Shown: in pieces, positions 1 to 7,529 of the stretch
Layout of the letters: each line of letters begins with the position of its first letter
Numbering within the stretch: the first letter of the stretch is position 1
Origin: a bacterium
GTDB taxonomy: Bacteria; Bacteroidota; Bacteroidia; NS11-12g; UBA955
Reading direction: 5' to 3'
Assembly: GCA_029945665.1 (NCBI GenBank)
Contig: JAQSCZ010000024.1
Span: forward strand, 1-41,554
DNA: 41,554 bases
Position numbers and translations under genes: made by a program
Notes under the pieces: model-generated
What the model saw: only the letters and a program-made list of their open reading frames with translations
What the model was told of the DNA's origin: nothing
The model's database searches: none

Positions 1-107
1 AACTCTGAGGAAAAAATTTCCCTTTCTTTTTTTTAAACGTTTAGGACGCTATTGATTTGAATATGTATAATTCGCATTAATATTTTTTTACCTAAATAAA
101 TCGTCAG

Positions 108-2465
108 ATGAATAATCATAAAATTGGTCCGCAATTGCTACTCGCTCTTTTTGTAAATATGCTTTTTGTTGGTTTCAATCAGCTAAATGCACAAGACTTG
201 AACCCTAGCCAATGGCCGCATTTAAAAGGCTATTGGAAATACCAAAACGCAGCGAATTTAACCAAAGCCACTGCAGGCAAAGATTTGAAATTATTTGGCA
301 CCCAACAGGTGGTGGCCGGACCGGCAATTGGCGATACGGCCATACGCATTGGTATCGGTAGCTATTATGAATGTTTGCATGGCATGGCGCCAAATGGCGG
401 TGGCGACTCAGTAAACCGTTATACATTGATGTTCGATTTTAAAATATTGAGCTTTAAAAAATGGCATACGTTTTTTAAAACTGACAGTGGAAATATTAAC
501 GATGGAGAATGTTTCATTCGGCCAAACACTGGCAGTAATCCTGGTCGAATAGGAGTAGGAGCCACAGGTTATTCGCAAGATTCTATCAGTCCTAACCAAT
601 GGTATCGACTCATGATTTCTGTTAATTTAAATAATTATTATCGCTACTATATCAATGGTAAATTATTTCACGAAGGCGATACACAAGAGGTGGATGGTCG
701 TTTTGCGTTAACACCTAAAATGATTTTTTTTGGAGATGATAACCAAGAAGATGATACCATCGACATTGCCTCTGTTGCAGTTTTTGACACCTGTTTATCT
801 GCAGCCGATATTGCAAAAATTGGGAGCATCGATCCCTGTGTTGTGAAACCTCCAAAACTGAGTTTAGGTCGGGATACCGCATTATGCGATTACAATACCT
901 TTGTTAGAAATGCAGGTGCTGGTTTTAAAAAGTACCAGTGGTTTAATGGCAGTTCGCAAGCCTCTATAACTATTTCAAAAAATATAGGCATGGGTAAAAA
1001 GAATGTGTGGTGCAAGGTTACCGATGCTAATGGTTGTATAGTGGCGGATACTTTTATACTAACCTATAATGCCTCGCCACTTGTCGCTTTGGGCGCCGAT
1101 CAAGCCTTTTGCAAAGGCTTAATTACCAAATTAATTGGAGGCACAGACACTACCCTGCAATATAAATGGCAATATTTACCAAAGGGACAAGTGCTTTCAA
1201 ATAAAAATAATTTGACAACAGATTCAAGTGGAACTTATAAATTAACGGTCACCAATGCCTTTGGCTGTTTTAGTAGCGATACCTTGCTTGTTACAGTTTA
1301 TCCTAGGCCTGCAAAACCATCCATTACTGCCAGTGGTAAAACGCTTTTATGTGCAGGTGAAACTGTGAATTTAATAGGGCCAGCAGGCTATTTTGATTAC
1401 TTGTGGTCCAATGGTGTCAATGGACAAAGTATAGGAGTTAATACCAACAGTACCTTAAAATTAAGAGTGCTCGATCAGAATAATTGCATCAGTTTTTATT
1501 CTGATAGTATGGTTGTAAAGGTGGTAAGTTTGCCTGCTAAACCAAAATTGAAATTGATTGGTCAAAATTATTTTTGCTTTGGTAGCAGTGTTTCAATCGA
1601 AGCACCTTCAGGATATTTTAAATATTTATGGGAAGATGGATCTACTGTTGAAACTAGAAATATTGCCAGTCAGGGTGGCTATTATGTGCGTGTAACCGAC
1701 AGTAATTTATGTACAAGTGCTAATTCTGATACCATCACATTAACAGTGAATCCGCGACCAGCTCAGCAAATAATTAAGGTAAGTGGTAAAACTGATTTAT
1801 GTCCAGGTGATACTTTGCGTTTATCTATTTTATCTGGCAATAACCAATATTTGTGGTCGGACAGTAGTAAAAATAATTTTATACAAGTGTCTCAATCGGG
1901 CAAATACAGTGTGGCTGTTATGAATGGCTATGGTTGCCAAAGTGAATGGTCGGACAGTGTGAAGGTGACATTTCACCCATTTCCACTTAAGCCAACGGTC
2001 GTGAAAATAGCAGGCGATACATTACAGTGTAACAGGGTGGATTCTATTTATAGTTGGGCCCGCAATGGCAGTGTTTTGAATAATAATAAGCGTTTGCTTA
2101 AAACCTTATCGAGTGGCTATTATCAAGTGCAAACGAGCAATGGATGGTGCTTGTCGCCCTGGTCCGATTCGTTTTTGCATGCCAATATAGCATTGCAAAG
2201 AAATAGTGATAATGAGTATCTTTTGAAGGTGTTTCCAAACCCTTTTAATAGTCAATTTATATTAAAATTAAAATCGAATTTGCAAGGGGATGTTTTGGTT
2301 GTAATTATCGATGCCCAAGGCAAAGAAGTATTCAGTTTACAAACAGATTACGCAACTTTATTAAATGGTTTGCCAATTCAAATGGAGCCATTCAATAAAG
2401 GTATTTATCAGTTGCAAATAGTAGGTGCCAATAGTATAGAAAGTACCCGTTTGGTGAAGTATTAA
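108..2465 (+). CDS. Secreted LamG/Ig-like repeat protein with T9SS sorting domain
   Basis: Probable surface or extracellular protein exported by Sec and then the type IX system. It has a signal peptide (about residues 1-29, ending FNQLNAQ). Residues ~40-240 look like a LamG/concanavalin-type fold (YINGKLFHEGD, IDIASVAVFD). Five or six Ig/PKD-like repeats of ~75-85 residues follow, each with a Cys near its start and a Trp in Y-x-W or Y-L-W (YQWFNG, YLWSNG, YLWEDG, YLWSDS). The last ~80 residues form a type A T9SS C-terminal domain, starting near residue 707 with VFPNPFNSQF and ending in TRLVKY. Such proteins are usually adhesins or enzyme scaffolds; no catalytic domain is visible. The ATG at 108 is the natural start because the signal peptide begins there. 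Architecture is clear, ligand unknown. Confidence 0.85.
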   Translation: MNNHKIGPQLLLALFVNMLFVGFNQLNAQDLNPSQWPHLKGYWKYQNAANLTKATAGKDLKLFGTQQVVAGPAIGDTAIRIGIGSYYECLHGMAPNGGGDSVNRYTLMFDFKILSFKKWHTFFKTDSGNINDGECFIRPNTGSNPGRIGVGATGYSQDSISPNQWYRLMISVNLNNYYRYYINGKLFHEGDTQEVDGRFALTPKMIFFGDDNQEDDTIDIASVAVFDTCLSAADIAKIGSIDPCVVKPPKLSLGRDTALCDYNTFVRNAGAGFKKYQWFNGSSQASITISKNIGMGKKNVWCKVTDANGCIVADTFILTYNASPLVALGADQAFCKGLITKLIGGTDTTLQYKWQYLPKGQVLSNKNNLTTDSSGTYKLTVTNAFGCFSSDTLLVTVYPRPAKPSITASGKTLLCAGETVNLIGPAGYFDYLWSNGVNGQSIGVNTNSTLKLRVLDQNNCISFYSDSMVVKVVSLPAKPKLKLIGQNYFCFGSSVSIEAPSGYFKYLWEDGSTVETRNIASQGGYYVRVTDSNLCTSANSDTITLTVNPRPAQQIIKVSGKTDLCPGDTLRLSILSGNNQYLWSDSSKNNFIQVSQSGKYSVAVMNGYGCQSEWSDSVKVTFHPFPLKPTVVKIAGDTLQCNRVDSIYSWARNGSVLNNNKRLLKTLSSGYYQVQTSNGWCLSPWSDSFLHANIALQRNSDNEYLLKVFPNPFNSQFILKLKSNLQGDVLVVIIDAQGKEVFSLQTDYATLLNGLPIQMEPFNKGIYQLQIVGANSIESTRLVKY

Positions 2466-2638
2466 AAGAGAATCGTATTTAAATTAATTTGCATCACTGG
2501 GCAATGTTTAGGAGAACAACTAGAGAACATGGCTAAGCAAGTTAATAGGAAAAGCGCCAGAATGGTTAATTTTAAAGTGCTGCGATTTTGATTTGCTTGT
2601 ATGCCCGCAGGAGCAGAATGTTTGGCCTCGATTTTCAT
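2462..2638 (-). CDS. Possible small lipoprotein, 58 residues
   Basis: This short reading frame begins MKIEAKHSAP and contains one hydrophobic stretch (TLKLTILALFLLTCLAMF) ending in a Bacteroidota-style lipobox, SSC. A short Cys-containing tail follows (SPKHCPVMQI). Its stop overlaps the last bases of the convergent LamG gene. The n-region of ~20 residues is long for a lipoprotein, so it could instead be a single-pass membrane peptide. Small Ser/Cys-tailed lipoproteins of this size are common in Bacteroidota, but this one was recognised only from its shape. Confidence 0.4.
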   Translation of the reverse strand: MKIEAKHSAPAGIQANQNRSTLKLTILALFLLTCLAMFSSCSPKHCPVMQINLNTILF

Positions 2639-2787
2639 ATAGATTCAATTGTTAAAGGAACTCAATTAATAAACTCTAAAATCGGGCCATTTATTGTGAG
2701 GCTGTCAAAAAAAGTCCTAGTTTGTCAAAATGAAGCTTAGTCGAAGTTCCTTTTTGTTAGCGACAGTGCTATCTTTTATAGTAAAAA

Positions 2788-2979
2788 TTATTTGCAGTTG
2801 CAGTGTTTCTTGTCAACATAAACCTTTAGTTTCTTTTTTGTTTTAAGATAAAAACAACCGCCTTTTTCGCCCTTATATAAATTGTGTCCTTGGAAGGTGC
2901 CACACGGTTTTGGTTTGGCAGCATTTGTTAGGCCAATACTTAAAATTGCAATGAGTGATAATGTGATTATTTTTTTCAT
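2788..2979 (-). CDS. Small secreted protein resembling the PBCV-specific basic adaptor domain
   Basis: A 63-residue exported protein. Residues 1-20 are a signal peptide (MKKIITLSLIAILSIGLTNA). The mature part is basic and has four Cys (PKPCGTFQG, KGGCFYL, KKHCNCK). The pattern KGxKGGCFYL, a short Lys-rich stretch, then KVYVDKKHC matches my recollection of the PBCV-specific basic adaptor domain, a short Cys/Lys module found in chlorella-virus and some bacterial exported proteins. No enzymatic role is implied; binding of a polyanionic surface is a guess. It is monocistronic, with a candidate promoter just upstream. Confidence 0.7.
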   Translation of the reverse strand: MKKIITLSLIAILSIGLTNAAKPKPCGTFQGHNLYKGEKGGCFYLKTKKKLKVYVDKKHCNCK

Positions 2980-2983
2980 AAAG

Positions 2984-2991
2984 CAAATGTA
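2984..2991 (-). promoter_or_regulatory. Candidate Bacteroidota -7 element
   Basis: TACATTTG on the minus strand matches TAnnTTTG and ends four bases before the ATG of the small secreted protein, so the transcript would be nearly leaderless. No TTG was found at the -33 distance. Confidence 0.4.
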
Positions 2992-3179
2992 GGATTTGTA
3001 GGTGATAGATTTTAGGATTTAATGATTTCTGTATTTTGGAATTTTATATTAATGAAAACATTGTATGCTTAAGCTCTCTTTTTCGTATGTCTTGATTTAA
3101 TAAGTTTAATATAATTGAAGTGAGATTTTTTTAGTAACTGCCTTTGTCATTAATACATTATTTTTGTTTGATAGTCATA

Positions 3180-4025
3180 ATGAAATTTACTTGCTTAATA
3201 CTCATTTTCGTAGTCTTTAAAATGGATGCCCAAAACAGGTATGATTTCAACCATGCATTTGATTGGGAAGAGGTAGAAAAATGGAACCCCAAATTGATTG
3301 AAAAATTTATTCAATTAACCCCTAAAGAATTTGAATATTACCGAACCAAAGAAGCCTATTATCCCAACCTGGATAGTTTGAAAAAGGTATTGCACGTGGT
3401 TGATTTAAATGGGGATAATTTAGATGATATCGTATTCGCTGGACAAACCTTTGGTGAGCCCAAAGAAGTGAGTCTTTTTGTAAATACTGGCAAGTCCTTT
3501 AAAAAGGTTTTTCGCGATCTTCAAGGTCTGTTGAAAATGGAATTTACTGGAGGTATTTTGTCGCAGTTGAATATCGAAGATTGGGGCTGCTGTGCCGACT
3601 ATCGCACCTTCGTGAAATTTTATAAAGTAAGGCTTGAAAAAGGTGAATTAAAGTTTGAATTGCAAAATAATTTTCAATACCTCCAAAATACACAATTGCC
3701 AACTATGTATAGCGATACTGTTAAGCAAATTCGTATACTCAATGATTTATATAATTTAAGAACGACACCTTTGGTGGACGATTCAACCATAACTGGTTAT
3801 GAGGGGCAAGAAGTGAAGGGCAATGTGTTAGGTAAAATTCCTAAAGGGGCTATGGCCCTGGTATTGGCCCAGGAGGTTGATTCAACTGGCCGGGTTTGGT
3901 ATTTTGTCGCCATTTTGCCAGCCTATGTTTTGAAGCAAACTGTTTTCTTTGATGCCGATACTGCACCTCAATATCACAAATGTGGTTGGATTAGCAGTCG
4001 GTTTGTGGAGGAAATCTCTAAATAA
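3180..4025 (+). CDS. Exported protein with FG-GAP-like and SH3-like regions
   Basis: The frame is open from a TTG at 3144, but the ATG at 3180 gives a proper signal peptide (MKFTCLILIFVVFKMDAQ), so I place the start there (281 residues). The mature protein has a Ca-loop-like FG-GAP/VCBS motif (DLNGDNLDDIVFAG) followed by a β-rich segment. Its last ~80 residues look like an SH3b-type domain (YNLRTTPLVDD, GKIPKGAMALVLAQ, VWYFVAI, CGWISSRFVEEI), a fold that often binds cell-wall peptides. Likely periplasmic or outer-membrane associated. The exact role is unknown. It converges on the outer-membrane protein gene across a shared terminator. Confidence 0.65.
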   Translation: MKFTCLILIFVVFKMDAQNRYDFNHAFDWEEVEKWNPKLIEKFIQLTPKEFEYYRTKEAYYPNLDSLKKVLHVVDLNGDNLDDIVFAGQTFGEPKEVSLFVNTGKSFKKVFRDLQGLLKMEFTGGILSQLNIEDWGCCADYRTFVKFYKVRLEKGELKFELQNNFQYLQNTQLPTMYSDTVKQIRILNDLYNLRTTPLVDDSTITGYEGQEVKGNVLGKIPKGAMALVLAQEVDSTGRVWYFVAILPAYVLKQTVFFDADTAPQYHKCGWISSRFVEEISK

Positions 4026-4061
4026 AAAACTATAAGAACTGAAAGTCAAAGCATAAAAAAA

Positions 4062-4087
4062 AAATGCGGGGATTAATCACCGCATTT
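4062..4087. terminator. Bidirectional rho-independent terminator
   Basis: An 8-bp stem (AAATGCGG with CCGCATTT) encloses a 10-base loop, with an A-run on the left and T-rich sequence on the right. It lies between two convergent genes and can serve both. Confidence 0.85.
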
Positions 4088-4108
4088 CTAATTAAAAATT
4101 ATGTTTGT

Positions 4109-4933
4109 TTACAAGGTAAATCTCAAGCCGATATTGAAACCAATACTGCTAAATGGCACTTTTGTTTTTAAAGAAAGACTAGGTGCTGAATTGGGCCTTT
4201 GGTTATTGGGGTCTGTTGTATAGCTATCCACATACTCACCTTCTTTTTGACTGGTGGTCATGAAAGGCAATCTATCCACACCATTCACTTCGTCTTTGGT
4301 TATAAGCGATTTTGATGGCGCATAGGATAAATTGATTAAACTGATTTCTGCAAATAAGTTAACCTTGTCTTTGATGTTAAATAGGGCACCAATTGCAGAA
4401 TTGAATCCAACGGCAGTGCCGCCATTTGATTTTATCAGGATGTTCTCTATATCATTGTCATCGAAATCATTGATTTCTTGGTTAACTGAACCAATGCCTA
4501 CAATAACACCGAATTTTGCGTATGGATTGATTTTATCCATACCTGTGGCTAATACGATTGTTGGGTTTATGCGAAATTGATTGGCCCAATAATGATAGTC
4601 GGTATAACCATTGTTGTTGCTTCTCGTAGCGCTAACTCGCGCTCCAATTAAATAATTTAAACCTAACTCCATACCAATATTGGGATTAAACATATAGCCT
4701 AACGCACCACCTAATTGTGCACCTTGTCCCAATGATAAATTAATTTGTTCGTAGTGTCTAAGGCTATTACCACCGTTTGAACTATAGTTATTGAAGCCTG
4801 AAATATTTTGTGAACTGCTTTTAAAACCATAGCCGATATTTAAATTGGCATAGGCGCCTTGTGCCGCAATTTTACCACATGAAATGTAAATAAGGGCGAT
4901 AGTAAGGACTACTTTAAAGGGTGTATTTTTCAT
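4109..4933 (-). CDS. Outer-membrane β-barrel protein, 274 residues
   Basis: Begins with a signal peptide (MKNTPFKVVLTIALIYISCG, cut near KIAAQ). A longer frame opens at 4951, but the ATG at 4933 starts the signal peptide and is preferred. The mature protein has alternating hydrophobic β-strands rich in Gly and aromatic residues (YANLNIGYGF, LGGALGYMFNPNIGMELGLNYL, INPYAKFGVIVGIGS, VGFNSAIGALFNI) and ends in aromatic-x-Leu (GLRFTL), as expected for a small OmpA/OMP_b-brl-type barrel. One stretch reads ISCG, but the position is not a convincing lipobox. Its function, structural or porin-like, cannot be read from sequence. Confidence 0.8.
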   Translation of the reverse strand: MKNTPFKVVLTIALIYISCGKIAAQGAYANLNIGYGFKSSSQNISGFNNYSSNGGNSLRHYEQINLSLGQGAQLGGALGYMFNPNIGMELGLNYLIGARVSATRSNNNGYTDYHYWANQFRINPTIVLATGMDKINPYAKFGVIVGIGSVNQEINDFDDNDIENILIKSNGGTAVGFNSAIGALFNIKDKVNLFAEISLINLSYAPSKSLITKDEVNGVDRLPFMTTSQKEGEYVDSYTTDPNNQRPNSAPSLSLKTKVPFSSIGFNIGLRFTL

Positions 4934-5182
4934 GGTCCAAAGGTGCAGCAAGGTGTGTTAATTAACTTATACAATTGCCCATATTTGTTGCATAATTCAC
5001 AGACGTTTGAAGGGCGTTGCGTTATTTTTTGGAGTGTAATAAAAATGCATAATAAGGCCTATAATGCTGTATGATAAACTCATTTTTAAATGTAAGATTT
5101 TTTAATATGCCTGTTGTGTTTGAGTTGACGTGGAGCCCCCAACCCACCTAGGTTAAGGGAAGTTAGAGCTAAGTATATAACG
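4934..5182. other. Intergenic, no gene seen
   Basis: AT-rich DNA upstream of the barrel gene. I see no coding frame and no clear TAnnTTTG element; the closest is a degenerate CACCTTTG just upstream of the barrel-gene ATG. Confidence 0.5.
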
Positions 5183-5522
5183 TTTGAATTTAAACCACAT
5201 AATGAAGTAGCATTGCTTTCAAGTATTTTGAGATTTTATGTCACACTGAGCCTGTCGAAGTGTGTTGATTGGAGTTAATTAATCTTTGTGTCTATTCGCT
5301 TCGTGTTTAAAAAAAGTTTCGAGGTTAATCCCAAATATTTGAAAAATTTAACGCAAAGGACACAAAGGTGGAACCCGCAAAGGACGCAAGGGGATACTAA
5401 AGTATTGAAAATCTTGTTCTATTTATTGCAAGCAATGCTGCTTCGCGGTGTGTGTATTCTCTTCGTGCCCTTTGTGTTTAAAAAAGTGTTTAATTAACCC
5501 GCAGATATTTGGGTTTTTAAAC
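5183..5522. repeat. REP-like repeat unit A (~340 bases)
   Basis: First copy of a unit that recurs at 6411-7020. Landmarks in order: AATGAAGTAGCATT; the hairpin CACACT-GAGCCTGTCGA-AGTGTG (5242-5264); TATTCGCTTCGTG; CGCAAAGGACACAAAGG; GCAATGCTGCTTCGCGG. The segments CTTCGTGTTCTTTGTG and CACAAAGG/CGCAAAGG are roughly inverted copies of each other, so the unit can fold. Short frames inside it lack coding character. Confidence 0.85.
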
Positions 5523-5527
5523 AATCG

Positions 5528-5932
5528 TTAGGGTCTTTCAAACCAATTCTCAATGGTGATTCCATTTAATCTTTTAAAATCTTTTACATTGTCTGTAACC
5601 AGTATAAGTTGGTGCTCGATAGCAGTTACACCTATTAGTAAATCAAACTCATCATTTAAAGGTTTTCCAATTTTTCTGAGTCTTACTTTTTCAATTGCAT
5701 ATCGATTAATAGCCCCAAAAATTGGGAGGATGGTAAGCCCTTTCAAAAAAGCATCGACAGCTTTATGTGATTTTGCAGGATTATCGCTATTCTGAGCGCC
5801 AAATCGAAGTTCAACCACCGTGATCTCGGAAACATAACAATTCTCTAATCCTTTTTCTTTGATTATCTGGTCTAAATTAAGTTTTCCGCGGAGAAAAAAT
5901 ACACAAATACTTGTATCAAGTAAATATTGCAT
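5528..5932 (-). CDS. vapC: VapC-family PIN-domain ribonuclease toxin
   Basis: A 134-residue PIN domain protein, the usual VapC length. The acidic metal-binding residues are visible: D6 (LLDTSIC), E41 (VVELRFG), D97 (NDEFDLLIG) and D114 (VTDNVKDF). VapC toxins are Mg-dependent RNases that cut tRNA or rRNA and are neutralised by a cognate antitoxin. Its ATG overlaps the antitoxin stop as TAATG, indicating translational coupling. The gene ends six bases from the repeat unit on its left, and the pair as a whole sits between direct repeats. The target RNA cannot be predicted. Confidence 0.88.
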   Translation of the reverse strand: MQYLLDTSICVFFLRGKLNLDQIIKEKGLENCYVSEITVVELRFGAQNSDNPAKSHKAVDAFLKGLTILPIFGAINRYAIEKVRLRKIGKPLNDEFDLLIGVTAIEHQLILVTDNVKDFKRLNGITIENWFERP

Positions 5933-6171
5933 TAAAGTTGAATGTCTTTGTTCTTGAATTTTCTGTTCGACTTAATGTCCTTGATAATTTCTTCTGCAGT
6001 TTTTTTTGAGGATAAAGCGCAAAAGGATTTAAATAATCTATTTTCTATGGTTTTATTTCCAACTTTAAGCGACTTGGTGAGCTTTTCAATAAGCTTTTTC
6101 TTGTTGGTTGAACTTAGCCCATCAATTAATCCAGAATAAGTTTCTACGATATGTTTATCGGTGAAGGTCAT
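5932..6171 (-). CDS. Antitoxin partner of VapC
   Basis: A 79-residue helical, basic protein starting MTFTDKHIVETYSGLID. The frame is open further upstream to 6234, but the promoter at 6186-6215 lies in that stretch, which fixes the start at 6171. The middle part (LSSTNKKKLIEKLTKSLK) looks like a dimerising helix, and the tail (TAEEIIKDIKSNRKFKNKDI) resembles toxin-wrapping antitoxin tails known from Bacteroidota PIN modules. It would bind VapC and repress its own promoter. No classical AbrB or MetJ motif is obvious, so the family label rests on position and general resemblance. Confidence 0.75.
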   Translation of the reverse strand: MTFTDKHIVETYSGLIDGLSSTNKKKLIEKLTKSLKVGNKTIENRLFKSFCALSSKKTAEEIIKDIKSNRKFKNKDIQL

Positions 6172-6185
6172 TTTATTTTGTGCTT

Positions 6186-6215
6186 CAAATATACGAAAAA
6201 TATATCTTTTATCAA
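6186..6215 (-). promoter_or_regulatory. vapBC promoter
   Basis: On the minus strand, TTG (6215-6213), 19 bases, then TATATTTG (6193-6186): a full match to the Bacteroidota -33/-7 consensus. The predicted start of transcription near 6180 leaves a leader of about 9 bases before the antitoxin ATG. Confidence 0.75.
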
Positions 6216-6303
6216 TCCCTTTTCGCCATCGCAAATGTTGTTGCTCTCAAAAATCATTGCCACCTCTTTATGGCTTTCGATTTTAAAAATTCAATAAGCT
6301 TTG

Positions 6304-6410
6304 TGCACTTTATTACAAGTAATGCTGCTTCGCGGTGTGTGTATTCTCTTCGTGCTCTTTGTGGTTAAAAAAGTGTTTAATTAACCCCGAAAGCTTGGAA
6401 GTTTTAATAC
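6304..6410. repeat. Partial repeat unit; right-hand direct repeat flanking vapBC
   Basis: Positions 6311-6387 match 5424-5500 over 77 bases with about four mismatches, including GTGTTTAATTAACCC, which the other units lack. The vapBC cassette lies between these two copies. Confidence 0.85.
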
Positions 6411-7020
6411 ACAATGAAGTAGCATTCCTTTCAAGTATTTTGAGATTTTATGTCACACTGAGCCTGTCGAAGTGTATTGATTGGAGTTGGTTAAGCTTTG
6501 TGTGTATTCGCTTCGTGTTCTTTGTGTTTAAAAAAAGGATTGAGTTTAACCCTGTACGTTGGAAATTTCAACGCAAAGGACACAAAGGTGGAGCCCGCAA
6601 AGGACTCAAAGAGGATACCAAGGCATAGAAAACTTTATGCGTTTTATTGCAAGCAATGCTGATTCGCGGTGTGTGTATTTTCTTCGTGTTATTTGTGGTT
6701 AAAAAAAGGATTGAGATTAACCCCGAAAGTTTGGAAGTTTTAAAACACCACGAAGTCGCATTCCTTGCATGTATTTTGAGATTTTATGTCACACTGAGCC
6801 TGTCGAAGTGTATTGATTGGAGTTAGTTAATCTTTGTGTGTATTCGCTTCGTGTTCTTTGTGTTTAAAAAAAAGTTTCGAGGTTAATCCCAAATATTTGA
6901 AAATTTTAACGCAAAGGACACAAAGGTGGAGCCCGCAAAGGACGCAAAGAGGATTACTGTAAAAACTTAGTGCTATTTATTGCAAGCAATGCTGCTTCGC
7001 GGTGTGTGGTATTCTTTTTC
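6411..7020. repeat. Tandem REP-like repeat units B and C (period ~334 bases)
   Basis: Two head-to-tail copies. The landmark AATGCTG...CGCGG falls at 6321, 6655 and 6988 (spacings 334 and 333). The hairpin ACACT-GAGCCTGTCGA-AGTGT is at 6455-6475 and 6791-6811. Unit C is the closest relative of unit A (shared GTTTCGAGGTTAATCCC). No coding sequence is likely. Confidence 0.85.
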
Positions 7021-7061
7021 GGTTTTTTAATGAATTTAATGGAATGATTAATTGGATAATT

Positions 7062-7277
7062 GGGCATTTTAAAAGCTAAAATTGGGTTCTTAAAACTAAA
7101 AATATGCCTCTTAAAAGATAAATTTAGGCTCTTAAAAGTAAAATTTGGATTCTTAAAAGATAAAATATGGTTCTTAAAAGTAAAAATTAACCTCTTAAAA
7201 GCTAAAATTAGGTTCTTAGTTGTTTCTTTTGGGTTCTTAAAAAGATCTTTTAGGTTCTTAAATGGGGGATTTGAGGA
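7062..7277. repeat. 21-base tandem repeat, about ten copies
   Basis: Degenerate copies of GGNTCTTAAAAGNTAAAATTT, period about 21. Because 21 is a multiple of three, the array gives an open frame (repeated FLKxKI), but it has only a TTG start and no ribosome-binding context, so I do not call a gene. Confidence 0.75.
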
Positions 7278-7529
7278 AAAAGCCTAACCTCTAACCCCTT
7301 ATTCGACAGGCTTAGAATGGCTATAAAGGAGAGGGGGACGAGTAAATAGCAGAAATTGAGGGATTTGTCTGCGGATGGTATTGGCTCCTTAAAAGTATGG
7401 CTTTGCCTCCGGTGCTTCGCGGTGGATTATAATTTAAAGATGCTAATAGAAGGATATAAATATTTGAGATTAAAACTCCAAATGGACAAACAATGCAAAA
7501 AAGTCTAATATACGCAATAGCTCTATGAA
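7278..7529. other. Intergenic with one REP-like remnant
   Basis: No gene seen. At 7301-7318 ATTCGACAGGCTTAGAAT is another variant of the GAGCCTGTCGA hairpin on the opposite strand. GGTGCTTCGCGGTGG near 7418-7432 recalls the repeat-unit landmark. Confidence 0.4.

Noticed and set aside
5288-5497. Open frame of 69 codons within repeat unit A
   Set aside because: It is made of the repeat sequence, has no ATG start or protein-like composition, and recurs only because the DNA repeat recurs.
6335-6628. Open frame of 97 codons across repeat units
   Set aside because: Same reason: DNA repeat landmarks explain it, and a non-standard start would be needed.
5183-7020. CRISPR array
   Set aside because: Repeat units are ~334 bases, directly abutting and without unique spacers.
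7060-7287. Possible repeat protein (FLKxKI)
   Set aside because: TTG start only, low complexity from a 21-base tandem repeat, no signal or domain.
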